DNA of 49,222 nucleotides from Clostridiales bacterium (GCA_012841635.1 DUUJ01000023.1:1-49222), one strand, 5' to 3'. Positions 9,885-19,725 are shown, counted from the stretch's first letter. Translations and numbers: made by a program. The notes: generated from the sequence alone by a model not told the origin.

Positions 9885-12800
9885 TCAGAATTCGGCGCGT
9901 ATATGCGACCCGTCCGGGCCGCGGGTTACTATGAGTTTCTTTTCTATTGAAGATGCGAGTTCCTCGATATGCGATATCACCCCTATCGAGGTGTCGACGC
10001 CGGCAAGGTCGGAAAGCACTCCGACCGCCCGAGACAAATGTTCACGGTCGAGGGTTCCGAAGCCTTCGTCTATAAAGAGCGAATTGAGTCTGACTCCGCC
10101 GCTGCGCATCGAGACTACGTCGGAAAGTCCGAGGGCGAGAGACAGCGACGCCATAAAGGATTCGCCGCCGGAAAGGGTGCTGACTTCCCGGGTTTTTCCG
10201 GTATATGAATCGAAGATATCGACGGCAAAGGCGTTTTTGCCTCTGCTTGAAAGCTCTTCCGCCGGGCGGCGGCGCATCTCGAAGCGCCCTCCCGACATCC
10301 GGGTGAAGCGGCGGTTGGCCTGATCCATGATTTCATCCATGAATTTCATCTGGACATATGTTTCAAACGCCAGCTTCGCTTTGCCCCTGAGATTGCCGGA
10401 GGCGGTTCTGTAAAGGCTGTCAAGCATGATACGCCGCTTTGTGAGCGCGGGATATTCGGCAGACAAGGCATTTAAAATATCCAGCCTGTCGCTGTTGCGG
10501 GCTACGCGGGCATTTATCTCACCAAGCAAAAGCTCTGCCGTTTGGGCTTTTTTGTCGGCGTCGGATTTTTCTGCTTCAAGCGATGTGATATCGGTAAGCG
10601 TTCTGCCGTCTACCGCGCTTTGAGCCGCCCCGAACCTTGCGGATGCTTCGGTAAGCGATTTGTCATGAATTTCTATCCGCTGTTTTAAGGCTTTAAAGTC
10701 ATCGTCAGACATCGAGGCGCGGAGATATTCCCCTTCGGAGGCGAATCCCGCCGCGGCCAAGGCTGAATGATATCGCTCGGATGCCGCGGCAAGGGCGGAT
10801 GTAAGCTCGGCGGCACGCCGGCTGAGTTCATCGAGTCGCCCTTCTGCGGCGCTGAGCTGCTGAAGCACCGCATTATAGGAATTTCGGCAGTCGTCAATTT
10901 TAGTGGCAAGATCCCGCCTTTCGATTTCCGCCTTTTTGACAGCAGATTCAGCTTCAGCGCCGGACGGGAATTCCGAAAGCTTTTCTTTCAGATCGGAGGT
11001 CATTTCCTCGCCGGTCTTGAGCTTGGCTTCAAGCGATGCCAGCTCTTCGTTTATCCGGTTCTGCGCCGTTCGGAGCAGTTCCAGACGTTTTTCCGTTTCC
11101 TGTGCTTTTTGAAGTTCCTCTTGTCTTTGGACCTGCCTTTTTTGCAGGAGCTCGGCGGTGGCTTTTATCCGATCTAAGTTTTGGCGCTCGTCATCTAAGG
11201 CTGCCGAAGCACCGGATTTGATTTCTTTCTTATTGAAGGCATCGCCTAACAGTGCCTTTGCTGCGGCTTCGACCGCCGTCCGGGATGATTCGGCTTTTGA
11301 ATTTGCCGCGCCGCTTATTTCAGCCGCGTCGGCGGTAAGCGTCAGCAGCTTGTCTTTTTCGACACGCGCGTCGTCAACGCTGTCCTGTGTGGGCATACCT
11401 TCGGGCAGTATCGCGGGAGCGGGGTGCGAAGTTGAACCGCAGACCGGGCAAGGCTTGCCGTCTTCAAGCTTTTCGGCAAGAATCCCTGCCTGGGCGTCAA
11501 GAAACGCCGATTCCAGCATATCGCAGTCGGACTTTGCTTTATCGTATTTTTCTTTGGAGATGCGATATTCTTCATTCAGTCTCGCCGCTTCCCGCTCGTT
11601 TTCTTCCGCTGATTCAATTTCCGAAATCAATGTTTCGATAACGTTTATCCGATTTTCGGAATTATTGAGCGAAGCTTCGTTTTTTATTATTTTTTCGCCG
11701 ATCCCTTCGCTAAGGGCAAGGGAAGCCGCGAGAGTGTCCCTTTGGGAAATTTCATCGGCTATCTCCTTTTCCATGTTTTCTTTGCGGATCTTGCTTTCTT
11801 TTATTTCGCCTCTTAATTCTTCGACGCGGCGATTGTATGCCGCAAGGGTTTTATAATCGTTTAAAAGTCCCTTTATCCTTGCTATCTCGCCGTCAAGCTC
11901 GTTTATACGGGGCTGCCGCTCTTCGGCTTTGAGCATTATTTCCTTGATTTTTCCGGCCTTCTGCTCGTTCTCTGCATGCTCTTTTGCCAGCTTATCGCGG
12001 CTGTTTTGAGTGTTATGGAGATCCGAAACAAGCCCGCCGTATCTGCTCTCAAATTCCCGCACTCCGCTTCTTGCCCTCGTCGCCGCTTCAAACCTGATTT
12101 TTTCCGGCTTTGATTCAGCTTCTTCCGATTTCAGCCGCGCAAGTTCGGCTTCGGCTTTATCGCGGGCGACGATAAGCTCATTTGTCTGTCTTCCGGCTGT
12201 CAAAGCCGCGATAAGTTCCGCCGAGCGGTTCGATGCCGCTTCTTTTATTTCGGCGTTTTGTCTTCCCAGCGCCGTATCGCGCGAGATTACCCGCCTCGCC
12301 AGCTCTTCGGCCGTTTTCAGCGACTCGGGGGTGATATCTCCTTCCAATATTGCATCCGCTTCGGATTTTTCTGTTTCATCGATGATCTTAAGGTCGGAAA
12401 TAGCGGATTTTGCTCTTTCGCTTGCGGAAGAAAGGGCGGCTTCGGCTTCGTCATTCTGACGCTTCAGCTCATCCTGGAATTTTCCTATCACCGCCGTGCC
12501 GAACAAGTCGGACATAAGCTGCTTTTTTTCGTCTCCGCCGTCGGTCAGAAGCTTTCGGAATTCCCCCTGAGCTATCATCGCAAGCTGCTTGAAGCGCCCG
12601 CGGTCAACTCCGATGATGCGGCTGATTTCTGCCGCCACCTCTCTGTCGCGGTCGATTATGCTGCCGTCCGGAAGGGTGAGCTCAGCTCCGCCTTTTTTGG
12701 TTGTAGTCCCCTCTCCGCGCTTTTTTTCTACTTCGTATTCGAGCCAGCGTTTTACCGAGTATATTTTATCCCTGACTTCAAATGTGAATGTGACCGCGGT

Positions 12801-13028
12801 CTGCTCATCCGGGTCTGAGTAATCGGAGCGAAGGCTTTTCCCGGTCCTGTCGTCGCCGGACGGCGCGCCGTAAAGGGCGTAGGTCAGCGCGTCGAAAATG
12901 GTGGTCTTGCCGGCGCCGGTATCCCCGGTTATAAGATACAGTCCGCCGCGTCCGAGCTTTGAAAAATCTATCTTTTCCGTACCGCGGAAAGGTCCGAAGG
13001 CGGTGATTTCAAGCATTACCGGTCTCAC
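9885..13028 (-). CDS. sbcC: Exonuclease SbcC (Rad50-like SMC-type ATPase)
   Basis: N-terminal FGPFRGTEKIDF and TGDTGAGKTTIFDALTYALYG; zinc hook CPVCGS; C-terminal LSGGESFMASLSLALGLSD and FIDEGFGTLD. Confidence 0.95.
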   Translation of the reverse strand: MRPVMLEITAFGPFRGTEKIDFSKLGRGGLYLITGDTGAGKTTIFDALTYALYGAPSGDDRTGKSLRSDYSDPDEQTAVTFTFEVRDKIYSVKRWLEYEVEKKRGEGTTTKKGGAELTLPDGSIIDRDREVAAEISRIIGVDRGRFKQLAMIAQGEFRKLLTDGGDEKKQLMSDLFGTAVIGKFQDELKRQNDEAEAALSSASERAKSAISDLKIIDETEKSEADAILEGDITPESLKTAEELARRVISRDTALGRQNAEIKEAASNRSAELIAALTAGRQTNELIVARDKAEAELARLKSEEAESKPEKIRFEAATRARSGVREFESRYGGLVSDLHNTQNSRDKLAKEHAENEQKAGKIKEIMLKAEERQPRINELDGEIARIKGLLNDYKTLAAYNRRVEELRGEIKESKIRKENMEKEIADEISQRDTLAASLALSEGIGEKIIKNEASLNNSENRINVIETLISEIESAEENEREAARLNEEYRISKEKYDKAKSDCDMLESAFLDAQAGILAEKLEDGKPCPVCGSTSHPAPAILPEGMPTQDSVDDARVEKDKLLTLTADAAEISGAANSKAESSRTAVEAAAKALLGDAFNKKEIKSGASAALDDERQNLDRIKATAELLQKRQVQRQEELQKAQETEKRLELLRTAQNRINEELASLEAKLKTGEEMTSDLKEKLSEFPSGAEAESAVKKAEIERRDLATKIDDCRNSYNAVLQQLSAAEGRLDELSRRAAELTSALAAASERYHSALAAAGFASEGEYLRASMSDDDFKALKQRIEIHDKSLTEASARFGAAQSAVDGRTLTDITSLEAEKSDADKKAQTAELLLGEINARVARNSDRLDILNALSAEYPALTKRRIMLDSLYRTASGNLRGKAKLAFETYVQMKFMDEIMDQANRRFTRMSGGRFEMRRRPAEELSSRGKNAFAVDIFDSYTGKTREVSTLSGGESFMASLSLALGLSDVVSMRSGGVRLNSLFIDEGFGTLDREHLSRAVGVLSDLAGVDTSIGVISHIEELASSIEKKLIVTRGPDGSHIRAEF

Positions 13029-14176
13029 AGCAGCGCCTCCTCTCCTCCGGCGGCTTCAACGGCTTTATTTATTACCTCGGCGCCGCTTTCTCCGAAGCCG
13101 TCTTCCGGAGATATGCCGTTCTGCATAAGATAAAATTCGTAGAACCACTCGGATATCGTTCTTTTCCGGGTAACAGCTTCACTTGAAAACTCCGTTCGTT
13201 CATTGTCAGGCAGATCAATCTTCATCTCCATCAGATTCGGATAATAAAACAAAAGCCGTCTTCTTGCGTCGGGATCGGGTATCGGGTCGGTTACGACTGC
13301 GTAGATATAATCTTCAGAAACGCCTTCCGTCTCGGCAGCGGCGCACAACTCGGCAAGCGGACCTTTTATTCTTCGCACCTGACGGAGCGGCTCGAGTGGG
13401 ATGAATTCGATATCTTCAAGACCGCTTTTGCCGAGTGAAACGAGAGGCAGGGATTTTTCCGAGTGCACTTCGGAGGCGGAGTATTTCAGAATTGAACCGG
13501 AATATCTGACACCGCTTCTGCCGACCGATTGAGGGGTATGTATATGTCCGAGCGCGGCATAGCAGTATCTGTCAAGCAGGCTTACCGGCAGGCCGTCAAG
13601 GCCGCCGACGGTCGGCGGCTCCGAGTCGCATCGGACGAGTTCGCCGCTCAGGGGCAGCCAGAACTGATGCGAAAGAATGACTTCGCGGCCGGAAAATTCC
13701 CCGGCGGAATTGAGTATTTTAGTTAAAGTATCAGAAACGGTTTCGCCGTCTTCGGCAAAACGCCGTATATCGGCGGGCCGAAGATAGGGCAGGAGAGTAA
13801 AGCGGACTGGACCGTATTCGTCGCTCAAAGTAACCGTTTTAACCGGCAGCTCCGCTTCCGCCGCGATATGGATCCCGCTGCCTTCGAATATTCTGCCGCC
13901 GTAATTCAGCCGTTCGCGGCTGTCGTGGTTGCCGGATATCATCAGAACGCTGAGCGGAAGTCCGGCAAGCTCGAAAAGAAAGTCATCGAGCAGCGACACC
14001 GCGTCGCGCGGAGGCAGGGCGCTGTCGTATACGTCGCCTGCAATAAGCAGGACATCCGGCTTTTTTTCGAGGCAGATTTTTACAATGGATTTAAGGGCGT
14101 GCTTCTGATCTTCGATGAGATCGAATTCATGTTGTCTGCGGCCGAGATGCAGGTCGGAGACTGCGAGCAGCTTCAT
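13025..14176 (-). CDS. sbcD: Exonuclease SbcD (Mre11-like nuclease); start placed at internal ATG (MKLLAVSDLHLG)
   Basis: MKLLAVSDLHLGRRQHEFDL, IAGDVYDSALPP, ISGNHDSRERL, GHIHTPQ motifs; stop overlaps the sbcC start by 4 bp. The longer ORF (to 14221) begins at or near the predicted promoter. Confidence 0.94.
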   Translation of the reverse strand: MKLLAVSDLHLGRRQHEFDLIEDQKHALKSIVKICLEKKPDVLLIAGDVYDSALPPRDAVSLLDDFLFELAGLPLSVLMISGNHDSRERLNYGGRIFEGSGIHIAAEAELPVKTVTLSDEYGPVRFTLLPYLRPADIRRFAEDGETVSDTLTKILNSAGEFSGREVILSHQFWLPLSGELVRCDSEPPTVGGLDGLPVSLLDRYCYAALGHIHTPQSVGRSGVRYSGSILKYSASEVHSEKSLPLVSLGKSGLEDIEFIPLEPLRQVRRIKGPLAELCAAAETEGVSEDYIYAVVTDPIPDPDARRRLLFYYPNLMEMKIDLPDNERTEFSSEAVTRKRTISEWFYEFYLMQNGISPEDGFGESGAEVINKAVEAAGGEEALL

Positions 14177-14212
14177 TTCGTTTTCCTTTATGGAGTTATT
14201 GTCTTTACACAT

Positions 14213-14241
14213 ATTATACAATAGTCCGGGCGTAAAATCAA
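14213..14241 (-). promoter_or_regulatory. Predicted SigA promoter upstream of sbcD
   Basis: Minus strand: TTGATT - 17 nt - TATAAT (attata 14213-14218, aatcaa 14236-14241). Confidence 0.6.
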
Positions 14242-14269
14242 GCGGTTTTGACTATTTCCGCGGCAAAAT

Positions 14270-14294
14270 AAAAAGGCCGCCGTAAGGCGGCTTT
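14270..14294 (-). terminator. Hairpin terminator, probably for the 14426-15223 gene
   Basis: aaaaaggccgcc-gtaa-ggcggcttt; on the minus strand the GC stem is followed by TTTTTATTTT. Confidence 0.6.
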
Positions 14295-14425
14295 CCGGCG
14301 CGGTCTGCAGAGCGCCGAAGGAATCTGCATTCCCTCTGAGGCAATCGGTGTATTTATGTCAAGCCGTCGGTCGGTATAAGATTATGATACCGAACATTCC
14401 CCCTTCTCAAAAGTTGTAAATACCG

Positions 14426-15223
14426 TTAAGTATCTTTTCTGCGGACAGCCAGGACCGCAGCCAGTGAGGAGCAAATCAGGGCAGCAAGCACGGAAAGGGT
14501 GTCAGATGTCTGCGGAGCAGTTGTTACGGGAGCGGCTGTCTCAGCGACCGGTGCTTCTGTTTCGGGAGCTGCTTCCTCAGGGGGAGCTGCTTCTTCGGCA
14601 GAAGCGGCTTCTTCGGCAGAAGCGGGTTCAACTGCCGGAAGCTCGGCTTCGACATAAAGGAAATCGGCAAAATAAAGTGATTTTACACTTGAATCATCAA
14701 AATCTTCGGCGAGGGAAAGCGTTACGGTGTGCTCGCCTTTGGTGAGAATCGCGGAAACGCCGGTCCAGTAATCATTATGGTGCTGGTTTTCTTCAGCATA
14801 ATCGCGCATGATATAAACCCAGGGGCCGTCGTCGATTCTGATGTTGGTGGAACGCGGAACCGAAGCTGTCCATCCCATAAGGCGGAAGCCGAAGAAATAA
14901 TAACCGTCATTCTCTACGGTAAACGGAACGGTATAATCACCCAGACCGTCGGCTTTGAGATAGACATAATTGAATTCGTTTTCTTCCCCGGTGTCTCCGG
15001 TAGTTCCGACTACAGTTCCCGAACGGGCGTTGGTCGCGCCCTCTTCAAAGAAATCAGTCAAAGCCACCGTCTTCGCGCCGGCATATTCCGGCGGCAAAGT
15101 GTCAAAATTTCCGGTTATTTCCGAGGTGACATACTCAAGAGCGGCAAAGGACGGAATCCCTGCCAAAACAATAAGAGCGATCGGCAAAATACAGCAAAAC
15201 AGCTTTTTTGCAATTTTTTTCAT
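14426..15223 (-). CDS. Secreted protein with Glu/Ala/Pro-rich linker and C-terminal sorting-signal-like tail
   Basis: N-terminal signal peptide (MKKIAKKLFCCILPIALIVLAGIPSFA); C-terminus PQTSD-hydrophobic stretch-RRKDT resembles an LPXTG-type anchor; central region looks carbohydrate-binding-module-like. Confidence 0.55.
   Translation of the reverse strand: MKKIAKKLFCCILPIALIVLAGIPSFAALEYVTSEITGNFDTLPPEYAGAKTVALTDFFEEGATNARSGTVVGTTGDTGEENEFNYVYLKADGLGDYTVPFTVENDGYYFFGFRLMGWTASVPRSTNIRIDDGPWVYIMRDYAEENQHHNDYWTGVSAILTKGEHTVTLSLAEDFDDSSVKSLYFADFLYVEAELPAVEPASAEEAASAEEAAPPEEAAPETEAPVAETAAPVTTAPQTSDTLSVLAALICSSLAAVLAVRRKDT
14589..14624. repeat. Tandem duplication of an 18-bp unit (gcttcttcggcagaagcg x2)
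   Basis: Two identical adjacent 18-mers, each internally palindromic, encoding EEAASAEEAASA-type linker in the minus-strand CDS. Confidence 0.8.
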
Positions 15224-15644
15224 TGTTACACCTCTTTTGATAATTTAAAAATAACTGACCGTGTCATTTTCCGGCAGCTCCTCACCGAAGCCGGACCAAA
15301 GACACAGACCAATCCTTTTGCGATGTCAATACTTTGCGTGAATTTTACATGAATTTTACATAGATTTATTTTATCATAAAATTTCAAAAAATCAAGACTA
15401 ATATTCAACAAATTTAATATAATTATTTAGCAAATATGCATAACAAAAGGGAAGGTTTTGAAAGTCATAAAGTATACAATCATCGGAAAAAGACTTTGAC
15501 ATTTTTTTATTTTTAACCATATTGCATGGATATGCGGGAAAGTCAATAAATCAGTAAGAATAGTAAAATCGACGTAAAACCGGGTGTTTTTGAGCCTGAT
15601 ATTTGTAAATTTTTTTCAATATACAGCGACTCTAAACAAAAAGC

Positions 15645-15673
15645 TTGAAAAAAACCGACGAAATGATTATAAT
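15645..15673 (+). promoter_or_regulatory. Predicted SigA promoter for the XpaC/TelA/TPM operon
   Basis: TTGAAA (15645-15650) - 17 nt - TATAAT (15668-15673). Confidence 0.65.
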
Positions 15674-15692
15674 ATATATAGAAGCAATAATA

Positions 15693-16727
15693 ATGAGAGA
15701 GGCAAAGACATTGTCAAACAGCAACGACCAGAAAAACAACGGCTCGCTGCATCTTCCCGGTATCGATATAGACGGCAAAAAGGTCAGGGTCGGCGGGCTT
15801 AACATTAACGACAAGCGTATCCAAATAGGAAACGCGGTAGACATAGACGGCGATAACGAGGTCATCAGACTCGGTTCTCTTGTTGTAGACGGAAAAAACA
15901 ACAGGGTTTTTACGATTAAAAAAGATCCGCCGCTTCCACAGAAGCCGCAGCAGCAGCAACAGAAGCCGCCGCAGTCGTTCTCCCGGCCGAGTACCCCTAT
16001 ATATGCATCCGGAAAGCAAGGCGCTTATTCCCCTCCCCCGCAGAAACAGCCGGAACCGAATCCGCCCGCTGTTCAAAATGAAGCCGACGGCCGTGAATAC
16101 AAGCTGATTCCCTCCCCGTGGCCGTTTGTCTTCTGCGGAGGTTTCTGGGTTTTATACGCGCTGTTCTTTCCGCTTTATGCCTGGTTTCATATAATCATCT
16201 GCGGCTTGTTTTCGTTTGGCGTATATAAAATATTCAGCAAAATATTCCCGCCGAAAAAAGTTGAAGTAATAAAGCCTTATGTACCGCCGCAGAGCACCGA
16301 CGAGGCATTTAATCAAACCATCTCAACGACGACAAAGCTGCTTGAATCGATTGGCGAATCATCAAAACAGATAGCGCCGAAATGCCCCTCTCTCGCGTCA
16401 AACGCCGATTCTCTCATAAAACGGACAAAAATGATTCTTGAATATCTCGCGGAAAACCCGCACAAAGCTTCTCTTGTCCGCCGGCTTTTCAACTATTATC
16501 TGCCTACCCTCGACAAGCTTCTCAAGAGCTGGCTGCTTTTTGACGAACACGGCGAAGGCGACGGAGAATGGGCAGGCAAGCCGGAAATCGAAGAAGCGGT
16601 CGCGGAAATGGAAAATGTTTTCCGCAAGCAGCACGACAAGCTGATTAACGACGCCGCGCTCGATATTTCCGCCGAAATCGACGTCCTCGAAAAAATGCTT
16701 GACGATCAGATTTCCCAAAACAATTAA
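15693..16727 (+). CDS. XpaC-like (5-bromo-4-chloroindolyl phosphate hydrolysis family) membrane protein; alternative TTG start at 15711
   Basis: N-terminal short repeats (IDIDGKKVRVGGLNI, IDGDNEVIRLGSLVVDG), Pro/Gln-rich linker, two TM segments, then an XpaC-like helical C-terminus. The ORF-track start at 15645 coincides with the -35 box, so it is moved downstream. Confidence 0.65.
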   Translation: MREAKTLSNSNDQKNNGSLHLPGIDIDGKKVRVGGLNINDKRIQIGNAVDIDGDNEVIRLGSLVVDGKNNRVFTIKKDPPLPQKPQQQQQKPPQSFSRPSTPIYASGKQGAYSPPPQKQPEPNPPAVQNEADGREYKLIPSPWPFVFCGGFWVLYALFFPLYAWFHIIICGLFSFGVYKIFSKIFPPKKVEVIKPYVPPQSTDEAFNQTISTTTKLLESIGESSKQIAPKCPSLASNADSLIKRTKMILEYLAENPHKASLVRRLFNYYLPTLDKLLKSWLLFDEHGEGDGEWAGKPEIEEAVAEMENVFRKQHDKLINDAALDISAEIDVLEKMLDDQISQNN

Positions 16728-16772
16728 TAACACCAATAACAACCCACATACAGACCAATAAAGAGGTAAAAA

Positions 16773-17996
16773 ATGTCCGAGAACAACAATCTCAACCCCA
16801 ACTCGATCGATCTTTCCGCCGTATCCGCAAGCGCTTCGATGCCCGAGCTGACTTTAAAAACCGGTACCGCCGAGGAAAATATCGCGCCTGCGCCTCAGCT
16901 TACACAGACGGCTCAGCAGGCCGCCGTCGACACATCTCTCGACGAGTCCAAGCTTTCGCCCGAAGAACAGAAGCTTGTAACTGATTTTTCAAAGAAGATA
17001 GACCTCAGCGACTCCACCATGGTAATGACATACGGCGGAACCGCTCAGCACAAGGTCGCAGAATTCAGCGACTCCGCGCTTTCCACCGTCCGCACAAAAG
17101 ACTTGGGCGATACCGGAGAAATGATCCTCGATCTCGTCGGTCAGCTGCGCTCCTTCTCTGCCGTGGAAGACGACAATAAGCCTTTCAAATGGTTCCGCCG
17201 TCAGGCAGACAAACTCGCCGACATGAAGAACAGGTATGACAAAGTCGAAGTATCGGTTGACAAGATAGCCACCGAACTTGAAAATCATCAGGTCCAGCTG
17301 CTCAAAGACATTTCGATAATGGATAAACTCTATCAGGTCAATCTTACAAACTTCAAGGAGCTGACCCTTTATATAATCGCCGGAAACAAAGCCCTCAATT
17401 CCGCCAGAACCACAAAGCTCAAGGAGCTCACCGAAAAGGCTCACAAGACGGGGCTTCCGGAAGACGCTCAGGCGGCAAACGACTACGCTCAGCTCTGTGA
17501 CCGCTTCGAGAAGAAGCTGCACGACCTTGAGCTTACAAGGATGGTCGCGATACAGTCGGCTCCGCAGATCCGGCTGATCCAGAACAACGATACCATAATG
17601 ACGGAAAAGATTCAGACGACCATTATGAACACCATCCCGCTCTGGAAATCCCAGATGCTGATCGCATTGGGGCTTCAGCACAGCCAGCAGGCGCTCGCCG
17701 CTCAGAAAGCCGTCACCGACACGACAAACCAGCTTCTAAAAAAGAATGCCGATTTGCTCAAAACCGGAACCATCGCGGTGGCTAAAGAAGCCGAGCGCGG
17801 TATCGTAGATATCGAAACGCTGAATTACACCAATCAGCAGCTTATATCGACTCTTGACGAGGTTCTGAAGATACAGAACGAAGGCAGAGCGAAACGCCGC
17901 AGCGCCGAAACCGAACTGAGACGGATAGAAGGCGAGCTCAAAAACAAACTGCTCGACATACAGACCTATCAGAGCAGCGATGCGGCTCAGCAATAA
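16773..17996 (+). CDS. Toxic anion resistance protein, TelA/KlaA family
   Basis: Conserved TelA pattern: MVMTYGGTAQHKVAEFSDSAL, WFRRQADKLADMKNRYDKVEVSVDKIATELENHQVQLLKDI, YIIAGNKAL, IPLWKSQMLIALGL. Confidence 0.92.
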   Translation: MSENNNLNPNSIDLSAVSASASMPELTLKTGTAEENIAPAPQLTQTAQQAAVDTSLDESKLSPEEQKLVTDFSKKIDLSDSTMVMTYGGTAQHKVAEFSDSALSTVRTKDLGDTGEMILDLVGQLRSFSAVEDDNKPFKWFRRQADKLADMKNRYDKVEVSVDKIATELENHQVQLLKDISIMDKLYQVNLTNFKELTLYIIAGNKALNSARTTKLKELTEKAHKTGLPEDAQAANDYAQLCDRFEKKLHDLELTRMVAIQSAPQIRLIQNNDTIMTEKIQTTIMNTIPLWKSQMLIALGLQHSQQALAAQKAVTDTTNQLLKKNADLLKTGTIAVAKEAERGIVDIETLNYTNQQLISTLDEVLKIQNEGRAKRRSAETELRRIEGELKNKLLDIQTYQSSDAAQQ

Positions 17997-18016
17997 TTTA
18001 AAAGGAATCTTATTAA

Positions 18017-18580
18017 ATGATAAAACGTTTGTCAGAAATAAACCTCAGCCGCGGCGCGGGAATCGCGATAATGATCGCGCTGATAATCCTTTCCCTGCTG
18101 CTCGGTTGTCTTCGCTCGCTGCTGCCGGAATATCTTAAGGTAAAAAAAGCGTTTAATAACGGCGCTTACGGCGACGGTTTTTCGATCTCGGCCGACCTTT
18201 CGAAATTAGGCGAAAGCGCCTGGAACATGGCGGCTCTGGCGGAGCAGGCGATCGGAGAAACCGACAATGTAAAGAAGGTAAAGCAGGCACGCAGGGCGCT
18301 TGACGATGCAAAAAACATCAAAGACAAGCACACCGCATATACGGCGCTGACATACGCATCCGAAAAGTTATACGCCGAAGCGGCTGATGACGAGCGGCTG
18401 AGCGAAACTCAGGCAAAGCTGATCAAACAATGCTATACCGATATTCACAGCCGGATACTGACCATCAAAGGCGACGAATACAACGAGATGGCTGCGGATT
18501 ACAACAAAAAGGTATCCGGATTCCCCGCCCGCTATATCGGCTTGCTGGTGGGGGTAAGAGAAGCCGAACTGTTTGAATGA
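18017..18580 (+). CDS. Small membrane-anchored protein, possibly LemA-like helical domain
   Basis: One N-terminal TM helix then an alpha-helical region ending with YNKKVSGFPARYIGLLVG. Overlaps the next CDS by 4 bp. Confidence 0.6.
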   Translation: MIKRLSEINLSRGAGIAIMIALIILSLLLGCLRSLLPEYLKVKKAFNNGAYGDGFSISADLSKLGESAWNMAALAEQAIGETDNVKKVKQARRALDDAKNIKDKHTAYTALTYASEKLYAEAADDERLSETQAKLIKQCYTDIHSRILTIKGDEYNEMAADYNKKVSGFPARYIGLLVGVREAELFE

Positions 18581-19635
18581 CGAGAAAATCAAAAGGCAGA
18601 TTGTCGATATTTGCCGTTTTCCTGATACTGCTTACGGTTTTAGCGGCACCTGCTGCCGCTTTTTCCGTTCCCGAAAAGCCGGATAACAGCGCCGTTTACG
18701 ACGACACCGGACTGATATCCGCCGAGACCCGGGAATATCTGATTGCTCTGAACGATATGCTGTATGAAAACTGCCGCGGTCAGACGGTCATAGCCATGTT
18801 TACCGGGATCGGCGGAGAGGATATCGCGGAGTATGCAAAGCAGTGCTTCAACGAATGGGGAGTCGGCGAGAGCGAATACAACAGGGGCGTTCTGTTCCTG
18901 ATGAGCGCCGCCGAAGACGACTACTGGGCGGTACAGGGCAAGGGGCTGGAAGACAGTCTGACATCCGGCGAGATCGGCACCATCCTTGACGAATCCGTCG
19001 AATCTTATTTCGCCGCGAAGGATTACGACGGCGCGGCGAAGGCTTTTGCAGAAGCCGTATATAAAAAGCTCGCCGGGATATACGGTTTTTCCGGCAAGCT
19101 GCCGAATGAACCGGCGTATTCCGGAAAAACAAAGCTGACAGAAACCGCCGCGGAAGAATATTTTTCCGGAACTCCGGAGAACGAATACGGCTATACCTTC
19201 GCCGACCGGGTACGGGATTTTTTCAATAATATCTTCTCGGCGTTATTCAATTTTGCCGGTATATTTTTTATAATCATTGCAATTATTGCTTTCATAATTA
19301 TTCTTTCCTCCTGCAACTGCGGCTGTTGTGATCTATGCAGATGCTGCGGCTGCTGCAGAAACGACTTCGGAGGAGGCGGTTACGGAGGAAGTAATTTCGG
19401 AGGAAGCAGCTTCGGAGGAAGCAGCTTCCGCGGAAACAGCTACCGCGGCTCTTCCGTCGGAGGCTCCAGTTTCGGCGGCAGCCGACGTCCGACAGGCGGC
19501 AGTTCTTCCGGCGGCTCCGGTCGTTCTTTCGGAGGTTCACGTGGCAGCAGCGGGGGCAGCCGAAGCAGCAGCCGAAGCGGCGGTTTCGGCGGAGGTTCTA
19601 CCCGAGGGGGCGGAGCCGGCCGCGGAAGGAGATAA
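18577..19635 (+). CDS. TPM-domain (YgcG family) membrane protein with Cys cluster and Gly/Ser-rich C-terminus
   Basis: Signal peptide; VYDDTGLISAETREYLIALND...GGEDIAEYAKQCFNEWGVG...NRGVLFLMSAAEDDYWAVQGKGLED (TPM domain); TM; CNCGCCDLCRCCGCC; GGSSFGGSSF-rich tail. Confidence 0.85.
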   Translation: MTRKSKGRLSIFAVFLILLTVLAAPAAAFSVPEKPDNSAVYDDTGLISAETREYLIALNDMLYENCRGQTVIAMFTGIGGEDIAEYAKQCFNEWGVGESEYNRGVLFLMSAAEDDYWAVQGKGLEDSLTSGEIGTILDESVESYFAAKDYDGAAKAFAEAVYKKLAGIYGFSGKLPNEPAYSGKTKLTETAAEEYFSGTPENEYGYTFADRVRDFFNNIFSALFNFAGIFFIIIAIIAFIIILSSCNCGCCDLCRCCGCCRNDFGGGGYGGSNFGGSSFGGSSFRGNSYRGSSVGGSSFGGSRRPTGGSSSGGSGRSFGGSRGSSGGSRSSSRSGGFGGGSTRGGGAGRGRR

Positions 19636-19725
19636 ATCCTTCGTTGTATTTAAGCAAAACAACCGGCAGCCGGGAGCTGACTGCAGTCATTTCTACGCAT
19701 AAAAACACGAATTTCGAAAAAACCC

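Noticed and set aside
14295-14400. Possible riboswitch or small RNA between the sbcD promoter region and the secreted-protein stop
   Set aside because: Some short complementary stretches are present but no conserved motif could be recognised by eye; insufficient support.
15645-15692. Upstream extension of the XpaC-like CDS from the ORF-track start (MKKTDEMIIIYIEAI)
   Set aside because: It overlaps the predicted -35/-10 hexamers; a downstream ATG (15693) or TTG (15711) start fits better.
19328-19702. 124-aa plus-strand ORF overlapping the TPM gene's Gly/Ser tail (AAAAAETTSEEAVTEE...)
   Set aside because: Alternate-frame reading of GC-rich low-complexity DNA; no RBS or family match, and the TPM frame explains the sequence.
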